A DNA stretch of 64,000 nt from an uncultured Lachnospiraceae bacterium (GTDB lineage: Bacteria > Bacillota > Clostridia > Lachnospirales > Lachnospiraceae). This document shows, in pieces, positions 62,774 to 64,000 of this stretch (the first letter of the stretch is position 1; each line of letters begins with the position of its first letter). A program made the translations under genes and the position numbers. The stretch spans positions 73,273 through 137,272 of the forward strand of contig CAJUHJ010000003.1 of NCBI GenBank assembly GCA_910586355.1, in the 5' to 3' direction. A model generated the notes under the pieces. It made no database searches and was not told where the DNA came from. It was given only the letters and a program-made list of their open reading frames with translations.

Positions 62774-63108
62774 CTATTCCAGTTTCATTTTTCCAAGCTC
62801 CGATAACTGGTTTCGTTTTCTATATACAACTGCTGTTATATAGACTGTCATGTGTCCGTCATCTGCCCAGTAATACATGATAAAGTTTTTTACCATTATT
62901 TTCCTGACTCCCTGTTTTCTCCATTTTTCAGCATCAACCAATGGATTACGCTCTGGCATGTTCTCTAATGAAGCAGCCGTTTTTTTATTTCTAATAACAA
63001 ATCATATGCCGCCTGCGGAGCAAGAAGTTCATCCGCAATATAGTCCCTTATTGTCTTCATCTGCGACAGTGCATATTTTGTAATTTTTACGTTATACTGT
63101 TTTTTCAT
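62774..63108 (-). pseudogene. RelE/ParE-type toxin with a frameshift at a run of seven A
   Basis: The first frame (63108-62965) reads MKKQYNVKITKYALSQMKTI through YDLLLEIKK and stops. The second frame continues naturally as TAASLENMPERNPLVDAEKW through KIMVKNFIMYYWADD and VYITAVVYRKRNQL, ending at 62774. Together they make a complete ParE/RelE fold of about 110 aa. The frames join at A7 (62980-62986). It overlaps the antitoxin gene by 17 nt. Either the gene is broken, the base call is wrong, or slippage at A7 restores the product. Confidence 0.8.
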
Positions 63109-63412
63109 GATTATCTAAGCCATCCAAGAGACAGTCAAAAGCTTCTTCATAAGGGACTGATTCTCCCCTTTTTGCCTGCTCCAGTCCAGCCTGCATCATC
63201 TCATCAAACTCTGCAGCGGTCATAGTATCATGGGTTTTAATTTCTGAAGGTAACTCAACCGAAAAAGGAATCCCCCTTTTCATAATCACCTGCCTGTATG
63301 TCATATTAATAAAAGCCGATGCGGATACACCGAGTTTATCCAGTATATCTTCCGCCTGTTTCTTGACATCAGGTTCCACTCTGACATTTACGTTTGCGCT
63401 TCGTGTTGCCAT
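63092..63412 (-). CDS. RelB/DinJ-family antitoxin
   Basis: 106 aa. An N-terminal ribbon-helix-helix (ANVNVRVEPDVKKQAEDILD, LGVSASAFINMTYRQV) binds DNA. PFSVELPSEIKTHDTMTAAEF begins the toxin-binding tail. The ATG at 63412 has GGAGGAAAC upstream; a longer frame (63472) starts inside the promoter and is rejected. The gene is overlapped by the toxin frame and preceded by a dyad-containing promoter, as expected for autoregulation. Confidence 0.92.
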   Translation of the reverse strand: MATRSANVNVRVEPDVKKQAEDILDKLGVSASAFINMTYRQVIMKRGIPFSVELPSEIKTHDTMTAAEFDEMMQAGLEQAKRGESVPYEEAFDCLLDGLDNHEKTV

Positions 63413-63439
63413 GTTTCCTCCGCCTTTCTTTTTTTCTTT

Positions 63440-63475
63440 ATTATATCCAAATTGTGCTGTAAAGTGCAACACAAT
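63440..63475 (-). promoter_or_regulatory. Toxin-antitoxin promoter with operator dyad
   Basis: TTGCAC (63464-63469), an 18-nt spacer and a perfect TATAAT (63440-63445). The inverted repeat ATTGTG-N13-CACAAT (63451-63475) spans the -35 and is a likely RelB/toxin binding site. Confidence 0.7.
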
Positions 63476-63485
63476 TACTGCCTAT

Positions 63486-63523
63486 TACTTTCTCATTTTG
63501 GAATGTAGGATTGAGAGAAAGTA
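63486..63523. repeat. 9-bp inverted repeat upstream of the antitoxin promoter
   Basis: TACTTTCTC (63486-63494) and GAGAAAGTA (63515-63523) are perfectly complementary with a 20-nt spacer. This could be a second operator or part of a boundary. Function unknown. Confidence 0.5.
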
Positions 63524-63545
63524 AGTATAATTCCATTAAAAAATA

Positions 63546-63604
63546 ATATATGAATCAAAAAAGCCTACGACGTAATGCCGTAAGCCATTTTTTGATTCAT
63601 ATAT
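63546..63604. terminator. 59-nt palindrome with terminator-like core
   Basis: Outer arms ATATATGAATCAAAAAA and TTTTTTGATTCATATAT are perfectly complementary over 17 bp. Inside, GCCTACG and CGTAAGC extend the stem with one mismatch. It lies 4 nt past the stop of the 91-aa gene and has A/T tracts for both directions. The outer stem is unusually long for a simple terminator. Confidence 0.75.
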
Positions 63605-63607
63605 GTT

Positions 63608-63883
63608 TTAATAGAGAATATTTAACTCACTTTCCTCCCAAATTTCTTCAAAGGAAACCTTATTAATTTCCGCTTTTTCTATCAATTGTTCCATGCTGTC
63701 AAAATACTGTTCCTTCTTCTCAACCCATATAGATACAAAGCCGCTCGAATTATCTTTACTAAGGAAACATATTTTTTTGTCATATTCAAATTCTAATTCT
63801 CTTCCATGTTCAATTAGATAAGATAATGCTTTTACAGACTTATTGGCAAATAATTCCTTTACCATTTTATCATGCATATTCAT
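63608..63883 (-). CDS. Hypothetical protein, 91 aa
   Basis: Small acidic cytoplasmic protein. Notable segments are KELFANKSVKALSYLIEHG, RELEFEYDKKICFLSKD and SMEQLIEKAEINKVSFEEIW. The ATG at 63883 has AGGAGG 7 nt upstream, a strong translation signal, so it is likely real. It lies between a partial mobile-type gene and the toxin-antitoxin pair. No family is recognised; immunity-type or element-carried accessory proteins often look like this. Confidence 0.7.
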   Translation of the reverse strand: MNMHDKMVKELFANKSVKALSYLIEHGRELEFEYDKKICFLSKDNSSGFVSIWVEKKEQYFDSMEQLIEKAEINKVSFEEIWEESELNILY

Positions 63884-63915
63884 AAAGTCCTCCTTACTTA
63901 TATAACCATACCTGC

Positions 63916-64000
63916 TATCTCATATCATATTAAAATGATCAAATGCCGCCATAATCGCTTTTTCTTTCTCCGGCGGGCATTTCGGCACACGGCTTTTATT
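63916..64000. repeat. 85-bp direct repeat, copy 2
   Basis: Second copy of 62609-62693, reaching the right edge, so the repeat may extend beyond it. The 1.3 kb between copies holds the RelB/ParE pair and the 91-aa gene. Confidence 0.9.
63920..64000 (-). CDS. C-terminal end of an unrecognised gene (runs off the right edge)
   Basis: Only the last 26 codons are visible: NKSRVPKCPPEKEKAIMAAF then DHFNMI and TGA at 63920-63922. It matches the fragment ending at 62613. The 91-aa gene starts 36 nt downstream. The function cannot be told from this much sequence. Confidence 0.6.
   Translation of the reverse strand, partial: NKSRVPKCPPEKEKAIMAAFDHFNMI

Noticed and set aside
1..64000. rRNA, tRNA genes or a complete prophage/integrase
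   Set aside because: No tRNA-like cloverleaf with conserved arms, rRNA segment, phage structural gene or integrase was recognised by eye; a tRNAscan or profile search could still find one I missed.

Overview
The window comes from a low-GC, anaerobic, Gram-positive Clostridia chromosome, most likely a Lachnospiraceae-type gut bacterium. The evidence is pyruvate:ferredoxin oxidoreductase beside an [FeFe]-hydrogenase-like protein, type III glutamine synthetase, AGGAGG ribosome-binding sites with TTGACA/TATAAT promoters, a meso-diaminopimelate-type MurE, a YmxH sporulation-family protein, and GH36 alpha-galactosidases with BspA-like surface proteins. Nearly all genes lie on the minus strand. The exceptions are an ABC-F gene, a response-regulator relic, an AraC regulator and a possible type I toxin. 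I saw no rRNA, tRNA or CRISPR array.

Positions 1-8,000 carry central carbon and redox genes: glnN (cut by the window edge), fba, nifJ and a hydrogenase-like protein, plus ABC-F. Positions 8,000-12,600 form a small variable patch. It holds an M50 membrane protease with a tiny membrane peptide, two decayed gene fragments joined head to head, an orphan FliD-like protein and a C39-like secreted peptidase. Positions 12,600-18,500 hold purB and purC, a metallophosphoesterase, and a cytosolic fusion of a ParB-like domain to a BMP nucleoside-binding domain. Positions 18,500-24,900 are an alpha-galactoside locus: AraC regulator, binding protein, two permeases and GH36 enzyme, with no ATPase. A second, secreted multidomain GH36-like enzyme (25,532-29,527) ends an operon that includes rpiB, yqeG, nrdR and ymxH; efp and ychF flank it.

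Positions 32,480-45,950 are the conserved Firmicutes cluster murE-priA-def-fmt-(yugP)-rsmB-rlmN-prpC-pknB-rsgA-rpe-thiN, which combines cell-wall synthesis, translation start, rRNA modification and Ser/Thr kinase signalling.

From 46,000 to the right edge the window is accessory DNA. A composite restriction-modification locus has a methylase carrying its own N-terminal nuclease domain plus HsdS, followed by a complete HsdR-HsdM-HsdS type I system. A 42-nt relic of an hsdR tail marks the seam between the two modules. Two almost identical Rpn/PD-(D/E)XK genes follow as a recent tandem duplication. Beyond the restriction locus lie a BspA-like leucine-rich surface protein, a CPBP membrane protease, a candidate holin-like type I toxin, a RelB antitoxin with a frameshifted ParE toxin, and two copies of the 3' end of an unrecognised gene. 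This edge looks like a mobile-element boundary that has been rearranged repeatedly.
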